Source: Nitrospirota bacterium (GTDB lineage Bacteria > Nitrospinota > Nitrospinia > SZUA-224). From it: 36,832 nucleotides of DNA. The stretch covers positions 1-36,832 of the forward strand of contig QIDP01000087.1 of assembly GCA_003229375.1 (NCBI GenBank), written 5' to 3'. Under the pieces are notes generated by a model. The model was not told the DNA's origin and made no database searches. It saw only the letters and a list, made by a program, of their open reading frames with translations. Of the stretch, positions 10,202 to 18,761 are shown one piece after another. Each line of letters starts with the position of its first letter. The stretch's first letter is position 1. The position numbers and the translations under genes are program-made.

Positions 10202-10356
10202 TAATTAGTGTCTGAGCGAAAATTAGTGTCTGAACCAAAACTGCCAGGGTACAAGGCGCATGAAAATTTTGTAACCGGAGTGTATTAAAATAGATGAGGA
10301 TTACAAAATTTTCATGCAACGCAGTAGATGGGTAGTCTTAGCTCAGACTCCAATTA
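10202..10356. mobile_element. 155-bp MITE-like inverted-repeat element
   Basis: Terminal inverted repeats of 16 bp, TAATTAGTGTCTGAGC at 10202-10217 and its near-complement GCTCAGACTCCAATTA at 10341-10356, enclose an inner perfect 17-bp inverted repeat at 10258-10274 and 10301-10317. A second copy of ATTAGTGTCTGA starts near 10222. There is no open reading frame. The right end supplies the last codons and TGA stop of asd. It looks like a non-autonomous transposable element or large REP-type hairpin. Confidence 0.75.
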
Positions 10357-11353
10357 AAATTTCAGCGATCTGAATAGCATTTAGTGCAGCCCCTTTACGG
10401 ATATTATCCGATACTATCCAGAGGTTAAGCCCCTTCTCTATCGACTCATCCTCCCTGATCCTTCCTACAAAGACCTCATCCTTACTGGCTGCCTTTACAG
10501 CTAACGGATATTCTAATGCATCGATGTTGTCAACGACCTTTACGCCAGATGCATTTGATAACAGCTCCCGCGCCTCATCTGCAGTCAACTTCTTCTCTGT
10601 CTCGATATTAACCGATTCAGAATGACCATAAAAGACAGGTACCCTCACCGCTGTCGCTGTAATAGCAATGGTATCATCCTCCAGAATCTTTCTTGTTTCA
10701 TTGACCATCTTCATCTCTTCCTTGGTATAACGATTTTCCTCAAAGGTGTCTATCTGAGGAAGGCAGTTAAAGGCTATCTGGTGAGGATATACCTGACATT
10801 TAACCTCCCTGCAGTTAAAGATATCTCTTGTCTCCTGTGATAATTCCTCTATTGCCTCTTTACCTGTCCCTGATACCGATTGATAGGTAGAGACAACAAT
10901 CCTCTTTATCCTGACAGCATCATGGATAGGTTTAAGCGCCACTACCATCTGGATAGTAGAACAGTTAGGATTTGCAATTATCCCTTTATGCCTTGCAATT
11001 GCATGGGGATTGACCTCCGGTACCACCAGAGGCACCTCAGGGGCCATCCTGAATGCACTGCTATTATCGATTACTATTGCCCCTGCTTTTACTGCTAAAG
11101 ATGCAAATTCTTTACTCCTGTCAGCGCCTGCTGAGAAGAGAGCGATATCAATCCCATTAAAGGAGTTGCTGTCTGTCTTTGTTACAGTTATATCTTTTCC
11201 GCCAAACTCCAGCTTCTTCCCCTCTGATCTATCAGAGGCAAGTAATTTTATCTCCGTTACAGGAAACTCCCTCTCCTCCAGTATCGAGATCATCTCATTT
11301 CCAACCGCTCCTGTTGCCCCCGCAACAGCAACAGAATACCTCTTGATAGACAC
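10343..11353 (-). CDS. asd: Aspartate-semialdehyde dehydrogenase
   Basis: NADPH-dependent reduction of aspartyl phosphate to aspartate semialdehyde, the branch point to lysine/diaminopimelate, threonine and methionine. I chose the GTG one base after the leuB stop, giving 336 residues that begin SIKRYSVAVAGATGAVGNEM, the family's usual start; an ATG 24 bases upstream would overlap leuB. AGATGAVG (11-18) binds NADP, Cys131 in ANPNCSTIQ is the nucleophile, and STYQSVSGTG and GHSESVNIET are conserved. The stop codon lies inside the terminal repeat of the adjacent MITE-like element, so the C terminus may have been remodelled slightly. Confidence 0.95.
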   Translation of the reverse strand: MSIKRYSVAVAGATGAVGNEMISILEEREFPVTEIKLLASDRSEGKKLEFGGKDITVTKTDSNSFNGIDIALFSAGADRSKEFASLAVKAGAIVIDNSSAFRMAPEVPLVVPEVNPHAIARHKGIIANPNCSTIQMVVALKPIHDAVRIKRIVVSTYQSVSGTGKEAIEELSQETRDIFNCREVKCQVYPHQIAFNCLPQIDTFEENRYTKEEMKMVNETRKILEDDTIAITATAVRVPVFYGHSESVNIETEKKLTADEARELLSNASGVKVVDNIDALEYPLAVKAASKDEVFVGRIREDESIEKGLNLWIVSDNIRKGAALNAIQIAEILIGV

Positions 11354-11354
11354 T

Positions 11355-12428
11355 CTACCCCTTCTCCTCCTCAACATACCTGGCTACGAGGTCACCTATC
11401 TCTGTAGTACTGCACCCCATCTCCCCGGCTGAAAGACTCTTTATATCATTGGATATAACCTTCATAATACCCTTTTCAACAATAGAAGCCGCTTCTGACT
11501 CACCAAGGGACTCTATCATCATCTGGGCAGCAGATATGGCGGCTAAGGGATTTATCATATTCTTTCCTGTATATTTTGGGGCCGATCCACCAATCGGTTC
11601 AAACATTGAGGTAGATTCAGGATTTATATTTCCTCCGGCAGCAATACCCATTCCCCCCTGAATCATGGCCCCGAGATCCGTAATAATATCACCAAACATA
11701 TTATCTGTTACAATCACATCAAACCATTCAGGATTTTTAACCATCCACATACAGGTGGCATCCACATGGGCGTAATCGGTCTCTATATCGGAATATTCCC
11801 TTGATACCTCTTTAAATGTCCTTTCCCAGAGATCAAAGGCATATGTCAATACATTTGTCTTGCCGCAGAGGGTGAGTTTCCTCTTCTTATTTCTCTTCCT
11901 GCAAAACTCAAATGCATATCGTATACACCTCTCAACACCTTTCCTGGTATTGATAGACTCCTGAATCGCTATCTCGTCAGGTGTCCCCTTTTTCAAAAAT
12001 CCGCCGGCCCCTGTATACAACCCCTCTGTATTCTCCCTTACTACCACAAAATCTATATCATCAGGCCCTTTATCCTTTAACGGTGTATCCACCCCCGGAT
12101 ATAACTTAACCGGCCGGAGGTTTATGTATTGATCAAGAGAAAACCTGAGATTCAGAAGTATCCCCTTTTCCAATATCCCGGCCTTGACCTCCGGATGTCC
12201 TATTGCACCGAGATAGATGGCATCCATCTCTCTTAATTCCCCGATCGCTGAATCAGGAAGAATTTGTCCTGTACGGAGATACCTTTCACCTCCAAAATCA
12301 TAAGTTGTCAGATCTAACTCAAATCCCCCTCTCTTAGAGGCAGATTTAAGCACTTTTAGTCCCTCATTAACCACCTCCGGCCCTGTTCCATCACCCGGAA
12401 TTACTGCTATCTTATATGTCTTAGCCAT
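11355..12428 (-). CDS. leuB: 3-Isopropylmalate dehydrogenase
   Basis: Beta-decarboxylating dehydrogenase of leucine synthesis. Its 357 residues start [23 protein letters not shown]. Substrate and metal residues appear in [36 protein letters not shown] and [18 protein letters not shown], and NAD binding in [26 protein letters not shown]. Members of this family also include isocitrate and tartrate dehydrogenases; the adjacent leuD supports leuB. It lies between leuD (41-base gap with a palindrome) and asd (one base), a compact leuD-leuB-asd operon. Confidence 0.94.
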   Translation of the reverse strand: MAKTYKIAVIPGDGTGPEVVNEGLKVLKSASKRGGFELDLTTYDFGGERYLRTGQILPDSAIGELREMDAIYLGAIGHPEVKAGILEKGILLNLRFSLDQYINLRPVKLYPGVDTPLKDKGPDDIDFVVVRENTEGLYTGAGGFLKKGTPDEIAIQESINTRKGVERCIRYAFEFCRKRNKKRKLTLCGKTNVLTYAFDLWERTFKEVSREYSDIETDYAHVDATCMWMVKNPEWFDVIVTDNMFGDIITDLGAMIQGGMGIAAGGNINPESTSMFEPIGGSAPKYTGKNMINPLAAISAAQMMIESLGESEAASIVEKGIMKVISNDIKSLSAGEMGCSTTEIGDLVARYVEEEKG

Positions 12429-12440
12429 AAAATATCCTCT

Positions 12441-12514
12441 CTGTTCACAGTTATCAGTTTACAGTTTTTTCAATTTCCTTTCTGTCTGTTTTCATTAACT
12501 GTAAACTGTGAACG
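12441..12514. repeat. Palindrome spanning the leuD 3' end
   Basis: Left arm near 12442-12466 (GTTCACAGTT...CAGTTTACAGTT) and right arm 12497-12514 (AACTGTAAACTGTGAAC) form an imperfect inverted repeat with a T-rich loop. The leuD stop at 12470-12472 lies inside, so the last dozen or so codons of leuD come from the repeat. It may act as an intra-operon attenuator or be a small mobile hairpin. Confidence 0.7.
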
Positions 12515-13006
12515 GTTACCTATTTTCTTTACAATATGTTGTATCAATCCCCCATCATCAATCAATTTCTGCATAAAGCGGGGTATGGGCAGGGCCCTGT
12601 ACTCCTCTTTTTTGGTAATATTAATTATTATACCTGAATCGACATCCACTTCGATCTCATCTCCCTCTGAGATCATATCAGATGCCTCAACCGACTCAAA
12701 GATAGGAAGCCCCATATTAAAAGAGTTACGATAAAATATCCTTGCAAATGTCCTGGCAATCACGCAGGAGATCCCGGCCCCTTTTATGGCAATAGGTGCA
12801 TGTTCACGGGAGGAACCACATCCAAAATTCTTCCCTGCCACTATGACATCCCCTCTCTCTATCTTCCTGACAAAATCCGGATCTACATCCTCCATGCAAT
12901 GCCTGGCAAGCTCCTCCGGATCAGATGTATTTAAATAGCGCGCAGGAATGATAGCATCCGTATCAATGTCTTGTCCAAATTTCCATACACTTCCCTTGAT
13001 TTTCAT
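12470..13006 (-). CDS. leuD: 3-Isopropylmalate dehydratase small subunit
   Basis: Swivelling-domain subunit of isopropylmalate isomerase, working with LeuC, which is not in this window. The ATG chosen gives 178 residues starting [24 protein letters not shown] lies just upstream. An in-frame extension upstream would run into the dispersed repeat. Family landmarks are [32 protein letters not shown] and [15 protein letters not shown]. The tail after about residue 163 ([14 protein letters not shown]) is encoded by a palindrome and does not look like ordinary LeuD. A good sigma70 promoter lies at 13135-13163. Confidence 0.93.
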   Translation of the reverse strand: MKIKGSVWKFGQDIDTDAIIPARYLNTSDPEELARHCMEDVDPDFVRKIERGDVIVAGKNFGCGSSREHAPIAIKGAGISCVIARTFARIFYRNSFNMGLPIFESVEASDMISEGDEIEVDVDSGIIINITKKEEYRALPIPRFMQKLIDDGGLIQHIVKKIGNRSQFTVNENRQKGN

Positions 13007-13037
13007 TTCCTCTAAAAATACCTCCTCACCCCATCTC

Positions 13038-13113
13038 TCACGGACAAACAAGTTTATCCATGCCCCTCCTATAGACTCATTTCATGTATTCATCCAACCG
13101 CAGCACCGCAACA
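13038..13113. repeat. Dispersed palindromic repeat, copy B
   Basis: It lies in the leuD leader. The palindrome GGACAAACAAGTTTATCC is followed by ATGCC, ATAGACTCATTTCATGTATTC and CCAACCGCAGCACCGCAACAC. It matches inverted copy C (19411-19491) over most of its length and copy A (3867-3927) in the palindrome and CCGCAACAC blocks. In leuD mRNA it would be a 5' UTR hairpin. Confidence 0.8.
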
Positions 13114-13134
13114 CTTTATCAATTCTAATAAACA

Positions 13135-13163
13135 AGTATAATGATGAAATATGGCATTGTCAA
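13135..13163 (-). promoter_or_regulatory. Sigma70-type promoter of leuD-leuB-asd
   Basis: On the minus strand TTGACA (13163-13158) is followed after 17 bases by TATACT (13140-13135), a near-consensus promoter. Transcription would start near 13128, giving a leader of about 120 bases that includes repeat copy B. Confidence 0.8.
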
Positions 13164-13194
13164 ACGCTTTTTTCCCATTTTTGAGATTTTGATC

Positions 13195-13223
13195 TTGACA
13201 ACTAATATGTGTTGTAGTTTAAT
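13195..13223 (+). promoter_or_regulatory. Sigma70-type promoter before the structured RNA
   Basis: TTGACA (13195-13200), a 17-base spacer and TTTAAT (13218-13223) give a strong plus-strand promoter. Predicted start is near 13230, shortly before the left arm of the long paired region at 13256. No coding sequence follows for 460 bases. Confidence 0.75.
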
Positions 13224-13255
13224 AACTAAATATTTATTAATTTGTAATTTATAGG

Positions 13256-13479
13256 GGGGTTTCTCTGCTCTACTGATACTATGCAGGAGGAGAAGTTTAC
13301 TCGATGCGAGCTAACTAAGGGAACAACTTGAGTATACCTACTTTTTAATAAGGGGGGGGGCTCCAAGAGTTAACCGCATATGGGTTCTGCTCTCAAGTTC
13401 TCTGTCTTGAGTCTATAATCTGTAAGTTAAAGCTTATGACTCAAGGTTTAATTCCGGAGAAAAGGGAGCAGAGGATCCC
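13256..13479 (+). ncRNA. Candidate structured RNA of about 224 nt, class unknown
   Basis: The ends pair: GGGGTTTCTCTGCTCT near 13256-13271 with AGGGAGCAGAGGATCCC at 13463-13479. Inside are AACTTGAG (13325-13332) with CTCAAGTT (13392-13399), CTTGAGTC (13406-13413) with GACTCAAG (13438-13445), and a small CTCG-ATG-CGAG hairpin near 13300. A strong promoter lies just upstream and no ORF fits. The closing helix and size recall 6S RNA, but the inner branched helices do not clearly match that fold. It could be a 6S relative, a long leader of the downstream mltD-like gene, or a new class. The fold is my reading by eye. Confidence 0.45.
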
Positions 13480-13593
13480 ACTGTAACTAATTATTTCATC
13501 ACTTATATCGGTTCTTCTCCCCGGGATAATATCTCTTCTCCCCTCTTCAGGACGTCTTTGAGCGATCTTTAATCACAAAATGTCATCATTTTC

Positions 13594-13622
13594 TTGACAG
13601 TATGATAGTAATCCGGTATTAA
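13594..13622 (+). promoter_or_regulatory. Sigma70-type promoter of the mltD-like operon
   Basis: TTGACA (13594-13599), a 17-base spacer and TATTAA (13617-13622) precede the TTG start at 13692 by about 70 bases. The stretch between the structured RNA and this site (13480-13593) shows nothing else definite. Confidence 0.6.
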
Positions 13623-13691
13623 AAAAGAGATTTTAATTGAAGAGAAATATATATTTATAGTATATATTATATGGTCTGAAGGGAGAAAAAG

Positions 13692-15575
13692 TTGAAAAAG
13701 AGATTTAGATTTGTTCTCTGTTTTGTCCTCATCTGCCAGTTCGTTATAATCTCCAGGGGTGAGGGAAAAGAGGCTTTATACAGGAAGGAGCTATTCCCTG
13801 TTGACGGGTTAGAGAAGCAAGTCAACTTCTGGAAAAAAATATATACCCAATATACCACTGATCAGGCTGTTATTCACGATACAAAGAATCTTGATATAAT
13901 TTATGAGGTTATAGATTTTAAAAAGGTATTTGGCGATGTCAAAATAACAGAAAAAATGAAGAGGAGACTAACAAAGAAGATCAAAAAAAGATACAGGAAT
14001 ATAGTCAGCGGTCTTGCCAAAGAGGATCCTGATAATCTTAAGGGTGATGCGAAGAGGGTTTACGAACTGGTAAAAAGAGATTTCAGAAAGGCTGCAAGGA
14101 ATATCCGTGCACAGATTGGACAAAGGGATAGATTTGAGGAAGGATTAAGGCTATCGGGTCTGTATGCTGACAAAATGAAGGAGATATTCAGAGAGTTTAA
14201 TCTTCCGGAGGAGCTAACAGTTCTCCCGCATGTAGAATCATCTTTCCAATTCAATGCCTATTCAAAATTTGGCGCTGCAGGGATATGGCAGTTTACGAGG
14301 TCAACAGGAAGGCTTTTTATGCGTATCAACTATGAAGTAGATGAGAGACGGGATCCTATACTATCGTCTGCTGCTGCTGCTAAACTCCTGAAGATGAACT
14401 ATAAAGCATTAGGTAATTGGCCACTTGCTGTCACTGCCTATAATCATGGACTGTCAGGCATGAAGAGGGCAAGAAGACAGGTCGGCTCGGATAAAATAGT
14501 AGATGTGATAAATGGTTATAATAGTTACATCTTTGGTTTTGCCTCAGAAAATTTCTATGCCGAATTCCTGGCAGCCCTTGAGATAGTGAAGAACTATAAA
14601 AAATATTTCGGTGACATAGATTTTAAAGACCCTATACAATACGATATCTTTGCAATTCCTGATTATATTACTATATCGGCAATAACAAAATATTTTAACA
14701 TCTCTAAGGAGGAGATAGCATTTTTAAATCCTGCCCTCCGCAGACCGGTTTTATCTTCTCAGAAGCTGATCCCTAAAGGTTTTAAATTGCATATACCCCG
14801 GGGTGAGGGTAATAAAGCATCACGGCTCTATGCCCGGATACCAAAAGAGGAGAAACATAAAAATCAGAAGAGGACAGAATGGTATAGTGTAAGGAGAGGA
14901 GATACCCTGATCAAGATAGCCAGAAGGTTTGACACCTCTGTTGCATCATTAGAGGGCTTAAACCGGATCGCTAATTCAGGCTATATCTTTAGTGGACAGG
15001 TATTACGGATCCCCTATGAAATAAAATCGGGAAGACACAAGGTGTCAGGTCCAAAACTCATCTCCAACGTTGTAAAAAAAGATACCGGCAAGGATACAGT
15101 CTCTTCATTCCTGTCATCAAAGAAGGAGGAATACGGGGGCCATGTTGATAAAAAGAAAGGTGGCATAGGATTGATAGAGGTAGAACATGATGAGACCCTT
15201 GGACATTATGCTGACTGGCTGAAATTACCTACTCAAACAGTACGGGATTTAAATGGGTTACGGTATGGCCAACATATAAAGATCGGACAAAAAATAAAGT
15301 TATCCTTTGTTAAAGTAACCCCTGAAGAGTTTAAGGAAAAAAGGAGGGAGCATTATAAGGGTATCGAGGAAGACTTCTTCAGCAAATATTTTGTAGAAAA
15401 TACCATTATCACCACTGTAGGAGCCGGGCAGACTGTCTGGAATCTGTGTCGCGAAATCTATGACATTCCCTATTGGCTGCTTAAAAAGTATAATCAGGAT
15501 AAGAATCTATTGAAACTGGCCAGGGGGGAGTCTTTGGTTATCCCCATCGCATCAACATTTTCAGGTGAAAGGTGA
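13692..15575 (+). CDS. MltD-like lytic transglycosylase with LysM repeats
   Basis: A secreted murein hydrolase cutting the MurNAc-GlcNAc bond with formation of 1,6-anhydro-MurNAc. A TTG start with GGGAG upstream gives 627 residues. Residues 1-23 form a signal peptide (MKKRFRFVLCFVLICQF). The family-1 SLT/GH23 domain spans about 165-300, with catalytic Glu182 in LPHVESSFQFNAYS, then GAAGIWQFTRSTGR and LAVTAYNHG. About 310-370 is a degenerate LysM-like unit. Clear LysM repeats follow near 393-440 (YSVRRGDTLIKIARRF), about 495-540 and about 570-620. It is coupled by GTGA overlap to the SUMF1-domain gene. Domain order matches MltD, but no lipobox is seen. Confidence 0.9.
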   Translation: MKKRFRFVLCFVLICQFVIISRGEGKEALYRKELFPVDGLEKQVNFWKKIYTQYTTDQAVIHDTKNLDIIYEVIDFKKVFGDVKITEKMKRRLTKKIKKRYRNIVSGLAKEDPDNLKGDAKRVYELVKRDFRKAARNIRAQIGQRDRFEEGLRLSGLYADKMKEIFREFNLPEELTVLPHVESSFQFNAYSKFGAAGIWQFTRSTGRLFMRINYEVDERRDPILSSAAAAKLLKMNYKALGNWPLAVTAYNHGLSGMKRARRQVGSDKIVDVINGYNSYIFGFASENFYAEFLAALEIVKNYKKYFGDIDFKDPIQYDIFAIPDYITISAITKYFNISKEEIAFLNPALRRPVLSSQKLIPKGFKLHIPRGEGNKASRLYARIPKEEKHKNQKRTEWYSVRRGDTLIKIARRFDTSVASLEGLNRIANSGYIFSGQVLRIPYEIKSGRHKVSGPKLISNVVKKDTGKDTVSSFLSSKKEEYGGHVDKKKGGIGLIEVEHDETLGHYADWLKLPTQTVRDLNGLRYGQHIKIGQKIKLSFVKVTPEEFKEKRREHYKGIEEDFFSKYFVENTIITTVGAGQTVWNLCREIYDIPYWLLKKYNQDKNLLKLARGESLVIPIASTFSGER

Positions 15576-16396
15576 AGAGGTTGAAGATATACAATCTTTA
15601 CAAGATATGGAATAATCGAAAAACTTTTGCTAACCTGTCAATCCTGATTCTATCTATCATTATTATATTAACAATATATACGAGAAAAAATGGGGAAGGG
15701 GTAGTCATACCGGAAGATATGGTCTTTATACCGGATGGATTCTTTACTATGGGAAGTAATGAAGAAAACAATAATGAAAGACCTGCCCGCAAGGTCTATC
15801 TTAAGGCATTCTTTATTGATAAATACGAGGTGAGCAATGCCCTCTACAAAAAATTTATTGAGACCACAGACCACAGAAAACCGAAATACTGGGATGACGG
15901 GCGTTTCAATGCCCCCGGTCAACCTGTAGTGGGTGTAAGTTATGACGATGCTGTTGCCTTTGCTAAGTGGGCAGGCAAGAGATTACCAACAGAGGCAGAA
16001 TGGGAGAAGGCTGCAAGGGGAAAGGATCAGAGGATATGGCCCTGGGGCAATAAATGGGCTACTGATAAGGAGGATCCTTATGCCAATATCTATGGAGAGG
16101 ATGACGGCTATGAATTCACCGCCCCTGTTGATTCCTATACCCGGGGAGCAAGCCCGTATGGCGCCCTCAATATGGCTGGTAATGTATGGGAGTGGTGTGC
16201 GGATTGGTATGATAAGGACTATTATCTTAATAGTTCGCTCTTTAATCCTAAAGGGCCGGCAAAGGGAACCATACGTGTCCTCAGGGGAGGCTCATGGGTT
16301 AATAAGGCCGGCAGCATACAAACAACAAAACGGATCAGGAATTATCCGGATGTGAGGACAGATTTTTATGGTTTCCGTTGTGCAAAATCACAATAA
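15572..16396 (+). CDS. Membrane-anchored SUMF1 (FGE-sulfatase) domain protein
   Basis: 274 residues from a GTG that overlaps the preceding stop. One membrane helix (about 20-36) acts as an uncleaved anchor, and the C-terminal domain faces the periplasm. Residues about 48-272 are a formylglycine-generating-enzyme fold: PDGFFTMGSNEE, FFIDKYEVSNALYKKF, KRLPTEAEWEKAARG, NMAGNVWEWCADWYDKDYY, VLRGGSW and YGFRCAKS. The paired cysteines of true FGE active sites are absent after RGGSW, so it is probably not a sulfatase-maturing enzyme. It may be a binding or structural SUMF1 protein working with the transglycosylase. The latter role is inferred from coupling. Confidence 0.87.
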   Translation: MKRLKIYNLYKIWNNRKTFANLSILILSIIIILTIYTRKNGEGVVIPEDMVFIPDGFFTMGSNEENNNERPARKVYLKAFFIDKYEVSNALYKKFIETTDHRKPKYWDDGRFNAPGQPVVGVSYDDAVAFAKWAGKRLPTEAEWEKAARGKDQRIWPWGNKWATDKEDPYANIYGEDDGYEFTAPVDSYTRGASPYGALNMAGNVWEWCADWYDKDYYLNSSLFNPKGPAKGTIRVLRGGSWVNKAGSIQTTKRIRNYPDVRTDFYGFRCAKSQ

Positions 16397-16427
16397 AGAA
16401 AAAATATAAAAAAAACGCTTTTTTCTT

Positions 16428-16456
16428 TTGACAATTTACTATTGTTGATGTATAAA
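16428..16456 (+). promoter_or_regulatory. Sigma70-type promoter of hup
   Basis: TTGACA (16428-16433), a 17-base spacer and TATAAA (16451-16456) give a near-consensus promoter. The start would be near 16463, about 60 bases before the hup start. Confidence 0.85.
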
Positions 16457-16524
16457 GGTTTAACGTAGCTGTTTAAGCGTAGAAGTAGATGTTATATGAC
16501 TTTAATAAGAAAGGGGTGATAAAA

Positions 16525-16797
16525 TTGACCAAGGGTGAAATCGTAGAGGCCATTTCAAAAACTGCCAAGATATCAAAGGCAGCAGCAAACGAATCTGTAA
16601 AGTGCTTTATTGACTGTATAACTAAAAGCCTAAAAAAGAAAAAATCCGTAACACTGGTTGGCTTCGGTACATTCTCTGTTTCTGCTCGAAAGGCACGGAA
16701 GGGAAGAAATCCTGCTACCGGTGAAGAGATAAAGATAAAGGCTCGAAAGGTTCCGAAGTTCAAACCCGGCAAGGCACTGAAAGATGCTATAAAGTAA
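16525..16797 (+). CDS. hup: HU-family nucleoid protein
   Basis: Histone-like DNA-binding protein that bends and compacts DNA as a dimer. I chose the TTG at 16525 because GGGGTG lies 6 bases upstream and the product then begins LTKGEIVEAISKTAKISKAAA, the usual HU N terminus, with 90 residues, the exact family length. An ATG at 16489 would add 12 residues. TLVGFGTFSVSARKARKGRNP and TGEEIKIKARKVPKFKPGKAL form the beta-arm and C-terminal region. It has its own promoter and is followed by a strong hairpin. HU versus IHF-like is not decided by sequence alone. Confidence 0.95.
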   Translation: MTKGEIVEAISKTAKISKAAANESVKCFIDCITKSLKKKKSVTLVGFGTFSVSARKARKGRNPATGEEIKIKARKVPKFKPGKALKDAIK

Positions 16798-16886
16798 AGG
16801 TTAAGAGAGTAGCACTCGTATCATTTACAAAGATAATGCGTGGCGATTGCCTTATCTATCCGGAAGTCAGTCGTCTGAAAAGAATT

Positions 16887-16916
16887 AAAGGCGGGGGAAA
16901 TGCTGCCCCCGCCTTT
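16887..16916. terminator. GC-rich hairpin between convergent genes
   Basis: AAAGGCGGGGG (16887-16897) and CCCCCGCCTTT (16906-16916) form a perfect 11-bp stem with an 8-base loop. On both strands the stem ends in a short T run, so it can serve hup and the convergent gene ending at 16944. The T tract is short, so termination may be partial. Confidence 0.85.
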
Positions 16917-16943
16917 CGCTCTATGCTTCTTCACTTTTTTGTT

Positions 16944-18716
16944 CTAAAATTGTGGCGACTGCATAAGGGTAATAATGGCTGATTTCTGGGTACTGCTTAT
17001 GGATGTTGATCCATCAAGTGTTCCGCTTATATTCCCTGCAAGAGCGCTTAAAGCATCAGAGAACTTTTTTTCCAGCGTCTGCTGCTCACTCATATCCTCT
17101 CCGGCATCCCCCTGATCACCAAAACGGTCAAACTCAATAATCATGATATCTTCCTGGATACCAAAAAGGGAAGCATAATTGCTGTCTATCCCTCCCCCAA
17201 AAGTACTTCGCTCTGAATTCCATGTGCCTCCAGCACCCTCACACGCCTCCTTCATAATCCCGGTACAAACACCGGTATCTACATCCCAGTTTCCTCCAAG
17301 GTTAGTACAAGCTGTCGAATCAATACTACCACCGCTGCAATAACCCATCCAGTTAACAGCAGATGGAATGCTGGTGGTAGTATCTCGTGTGTAGCCGATA
17401 CTGCCGCCTGCTATCATTATGTCCGATATCCAGTCAGTAAGGATAACCATGGTCAACGGCCAGTTTGATGTGTTTCCATCACTTTTATAAAATTTAAAAT
17501 ACCCGGCGCTTACCCCTGCGCCTCCTACACCAGCAGCAGTGTCCATTTTGGCCATCATGGTTGTGATACGCGCGTCTGAGGCAGCAGTGTCTGTAATGAA
17601 CTGGTTAAAGGCGGTATTCATTGCTGAATTAAGTGTGTTCTGGGCAGCCTCAATTTCGTCCTTTGTCTCATTACCGTCAAAGACCTGCTCCATAACCTTA
17701 AAAACTGTTATCATACTATTTATAAGGGTAGTGGCAGCGGCTGTATAATTAGTTACATCGCTGCTTGATGCGTTCAGAGTTGTCAGTGCGGCTGCATATT
17801 TTTCAATACTGCGGTCTGCCCTCAGCTTTTGAATCCCTCCTCCAATACTTGAATCAATGGCCTGTTTGGTTGCATTGGATAAGGTGTTATTGTTGCTTGC
17901 GGCGGTCATTAACGGTACTACAATAGCCCCCATAGCGTTAAATGCCTCTAAAACACGATCCTGAGAAAAACCTGTATCCGTAGCAGCCTGTACTAAAAAC
18001 TTTAGCAAGGCCGAAGCAGCTTCACCCCTTTTATCCAGCTCAGAGCTAGTGCTGGTTGCATCTACTGAATCCTTTATAAATTTGGTGTAGCCTGTTTCAG
18101 TATTGGCAAAACGACTGATTATATTGCTACGGTATGAGGATAACATGGCGGCGCTTACGCCGTTGTTTGTCAGATATTCAACAAAACCTCCGCTTCCGTT
18201 GATTCCACGATTTGCAAAATTCGCCATCAGGCTCAGTTCTGAGGCTGTTATTCCTTCAGAGCGTACAATGGCAAACCCGAAAACTACCAGGATAGGGTCA
18301 TCTATTCCGGCAGATGCAGATGCCTCAAGGAGCGCATCAGTCTGACTGTTTGTCAGGCCTGAGACGCCCAGAGGCAATGCATCACCGGAATTGGGACATG
18401 GAGCTATAGATCTGCGGGCCGTGTTACCTAAATCGTCTTTTACAGTAATAAGGAGAAAGTTACAGGAGCTATTGTCAGGTACCCCGCTTAAGGAAAACGA
18501 TATCTTTCCATCAGAATCTGCAACAGCGCTTGTTGATATCCCTAAAGAATTTCCGTTTGTTTCAGAAGTGACTGTTCCGTCAGAATTTAGTTTTTCAAGC
18601 GTAATTGTGTAAGTTTCACCATAGGTTAAGGCATTGGCCTCAGAACCTGTTAGAAGTGAAACAACAAAAAACAGCATACCTATCAATAAATAATCAATAA
18701 TCTTTGAAACTCTCAT
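16944..18716 (-). CDS. Large secreted protein of unknown function
   Basis: I chose the ATG at 18716 (590 residues, MRVSKIIDYLLIGMLFFV), with GGAGG about 11 bases upstream. A signal peptide ends near residue 30 (LLTGSEANA). Residues 35-105 look like a beta-rich carboxypeptidase-regulatory or Ig-like domain (SDGKISFSLSGVPDNSS). About 110-400 is helical and rich in Ala, Ser, Thr and Asn. Around 445-510 there are two cysteine motifs of the ACxxxGGxW type (ACTNLGGNW, ACEGAGGTW). No catalytic motif is seen. It is probably exported with the small lipoprotein just upstream. A surface or outer-membrane role is an inference. Confidence 0.8.
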   Translation of the reverse strand: MRVSKIIDYLLIGMLFFVVSLLTGSEANALTYGETYTITLEKLNSDGTVTSETNGNSLGISTSAVADSDGKISFSLSGVPDNSSCNFLLITVKDDLGNTARRSIAPCPNSGDALPLGVSGLTNSQTDALLEASASAGIDDPILVVFGFAIVRSEGITASELSLMANFANRGINGSGGFVEYLTNNGVSAAMLSSYRSNIISRFANTETGYTKFIKDSVDATSTSSELDKRGEAASALLKFLVQAATDTGFSQDRVLEAFNAMGAIVVPLMTAASNNNTLSNATKQAIDSSIGGGIQKLRADRSIEKYAAALTTLNASSSDVTNYTAAATTLINSMITVFKVMEQVFDGNETKDEIEAAQNTLNSAMNTAFNQFITDTAASDARITTMMAKMDTAAGVGGAGVSAGYFKFYKSDGNTSNWPLTMVILTDWISDIMIAGGSIGYTRDTTTSIPSAVNWMGYCSGGSIDSTACTNLGGNWDVDTGVCTGIMKEACEGAGGTWNSERSTFGGGIDSNYASLFGIQEDIMIIEFDRFGDQGDAGEDMSEQQTLEKKFSDALSALAGNISGTLDGSTSISSTQKSAIITLMQSPQF

Positions 18717-18761
18717 TATGATGTACGCCTCCATAAAAAGATTTTATTTTATTCCATATTT

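Noticed and set aside
13256-13479. Cobalamin riboswitch or firm 6S RNA call
   Set aside because: CCCACTGTAAC resembles part of the B12 box and the closing stem recalls 6S, but the other conserved blocks are not found, so I keep the class open.
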